Source: an uncultured Brevinema sp.
Lineage (GTDB): Bacteria > Spirochaetota > Brevinematia > Brevinematales > Brevinemataceae
Direction of reading: 5' to 3'
DNA length: 5,679 bases
Assembly: GCA_947040475.1 (NCBI GenBank)
Contig: CAMRBT010000101.1
Location: forward strand, 1 to 5,679
The first letter of the stretch is position 1; the number at the start of each line of letters is the position of its first letter. A program made the position numbers and the translations under genes. Below the pieces are notes generated by a model. The model did no database searches and had not been told where the DNA came from. It saw only the letters and a list, made by a program, of their open reading frames with translations. Positions 5,517 through 5,679 of the stretch are shown here, one piece after another.

Positions 5517-5679
5517 GATTAAATATACAGAAAATGTCTACGAAAAAGATATTATTAAAAAGTTTGAAGAGATAGGCTATACCCACCTAAAGGGCAAAGA
5601 TCTCTTTCGTGAGTCTAGCGCAGAAGTACTAAATATAGATATTTTACAAAAGTCTCTTTATCTTATTAATGCACATATT
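5515..5679 (+). CDS. hsdR: Type I restriction subunit HsdR, N-terminal part, cut by window end
   Basis: HsdR is the ATP-dependent translocase and endonuclease subunit. Only the first 55 codons are present, beginning MIKYTENVYEKDIIKKFEEI, followed by GYTHLKGKDLF. The start pattern (a helix with E at the front, then a GY motif) is typical of HsdR N-termini. The nuclease and helicase motifs lie beyond the window. ATG 5515 has GAGG (5504-5507) seven bases upstream and follows the FRG stop by 21 bases, with no terminator between. The hsdM-hsdS-X-hsdR order makes the identification secure despite the short sequence. Codon use is again mixed CGT/AGA-compatible and closer to hsdM than to the FRG gene, though the sample is small. 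Confidence 0.88.
   Translation, partial: MIKYTENVYEKDIIKKFEEIGYTHLKGKDLFRESSAEVLNIDILQKSLYLINAHI

Overview
The window carries most of a type I restriction-modification operon on the + strand: hsdM, two small unrecognised genes, hsdS, a gene for an FRG-domain protein, and the first 55 codons of hsdR. Upstream lies the tail of a broken tyrosine recombinase. The DNA is AT-rich with strong AGGAG-type ribosome binding sites. The source is bacterial. I lean towards a low-GC, host-associated proteobacterium, but nothing here fixes the genus. The recombinase remnant and the accessory genes fit a horizontally acquired defence island.

Layout. Bases 1-115 hold short AT-rich repeats and a strong rho-independent terminator. 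Bases 116-520 encode the catalytic C-terminal part of a tyrosine recombinase that has lost its N-terminal half and its first catalytic arginine. A good promoter (TTGTGA, 17 bp, TATAAT; 537-565) lies in the gap before hsdM (648-2153). From hsdM onward the genes overlap or are closely spaced with no terminator between them, so they probably form one transcript: hsdM, a 124-aa acidic protein (2186-2560), a 133-aa protein (2678-3079), hsdS (3072-4268), the FRG protein (4270-5493) and hsdR (5515 to beyond the end).

The most unusual structure is the hsdM-hsdS junction. The first codons of hsdS (reading KDWQTVKL) occur three times: just after hsdM, where the reading frame is killed by a TAG; just after the 124-aa gene; and as the real hsdS start. 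Each copy overlaps the stop codon of the preceding gene. The two small genes therefore look like cassettes placed at the hsdM/hsdS joint, each ending in its own copy of the hsdS start. Behind the second copy lies an 86-base block of inverted repeats that can fold in two exclusive ways, one of which pairs the ribosome binding site of the 133-aa gene.

How the genes work together. HsdM and HsdS form the sequence-specific methyltransferase, and HsdR adds ATP-dependent translocation and cleavage. The FRG gene sits where the anticodon nuclease gene prrC sits in the E. coli EcoprrI locus (hsdM-hsdS-prrC-hsdR). It may therefore be a back-up effector tied to the restriction complex; this is inference from position. 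The two small proteins might modulate the complex, but their function is unknown.
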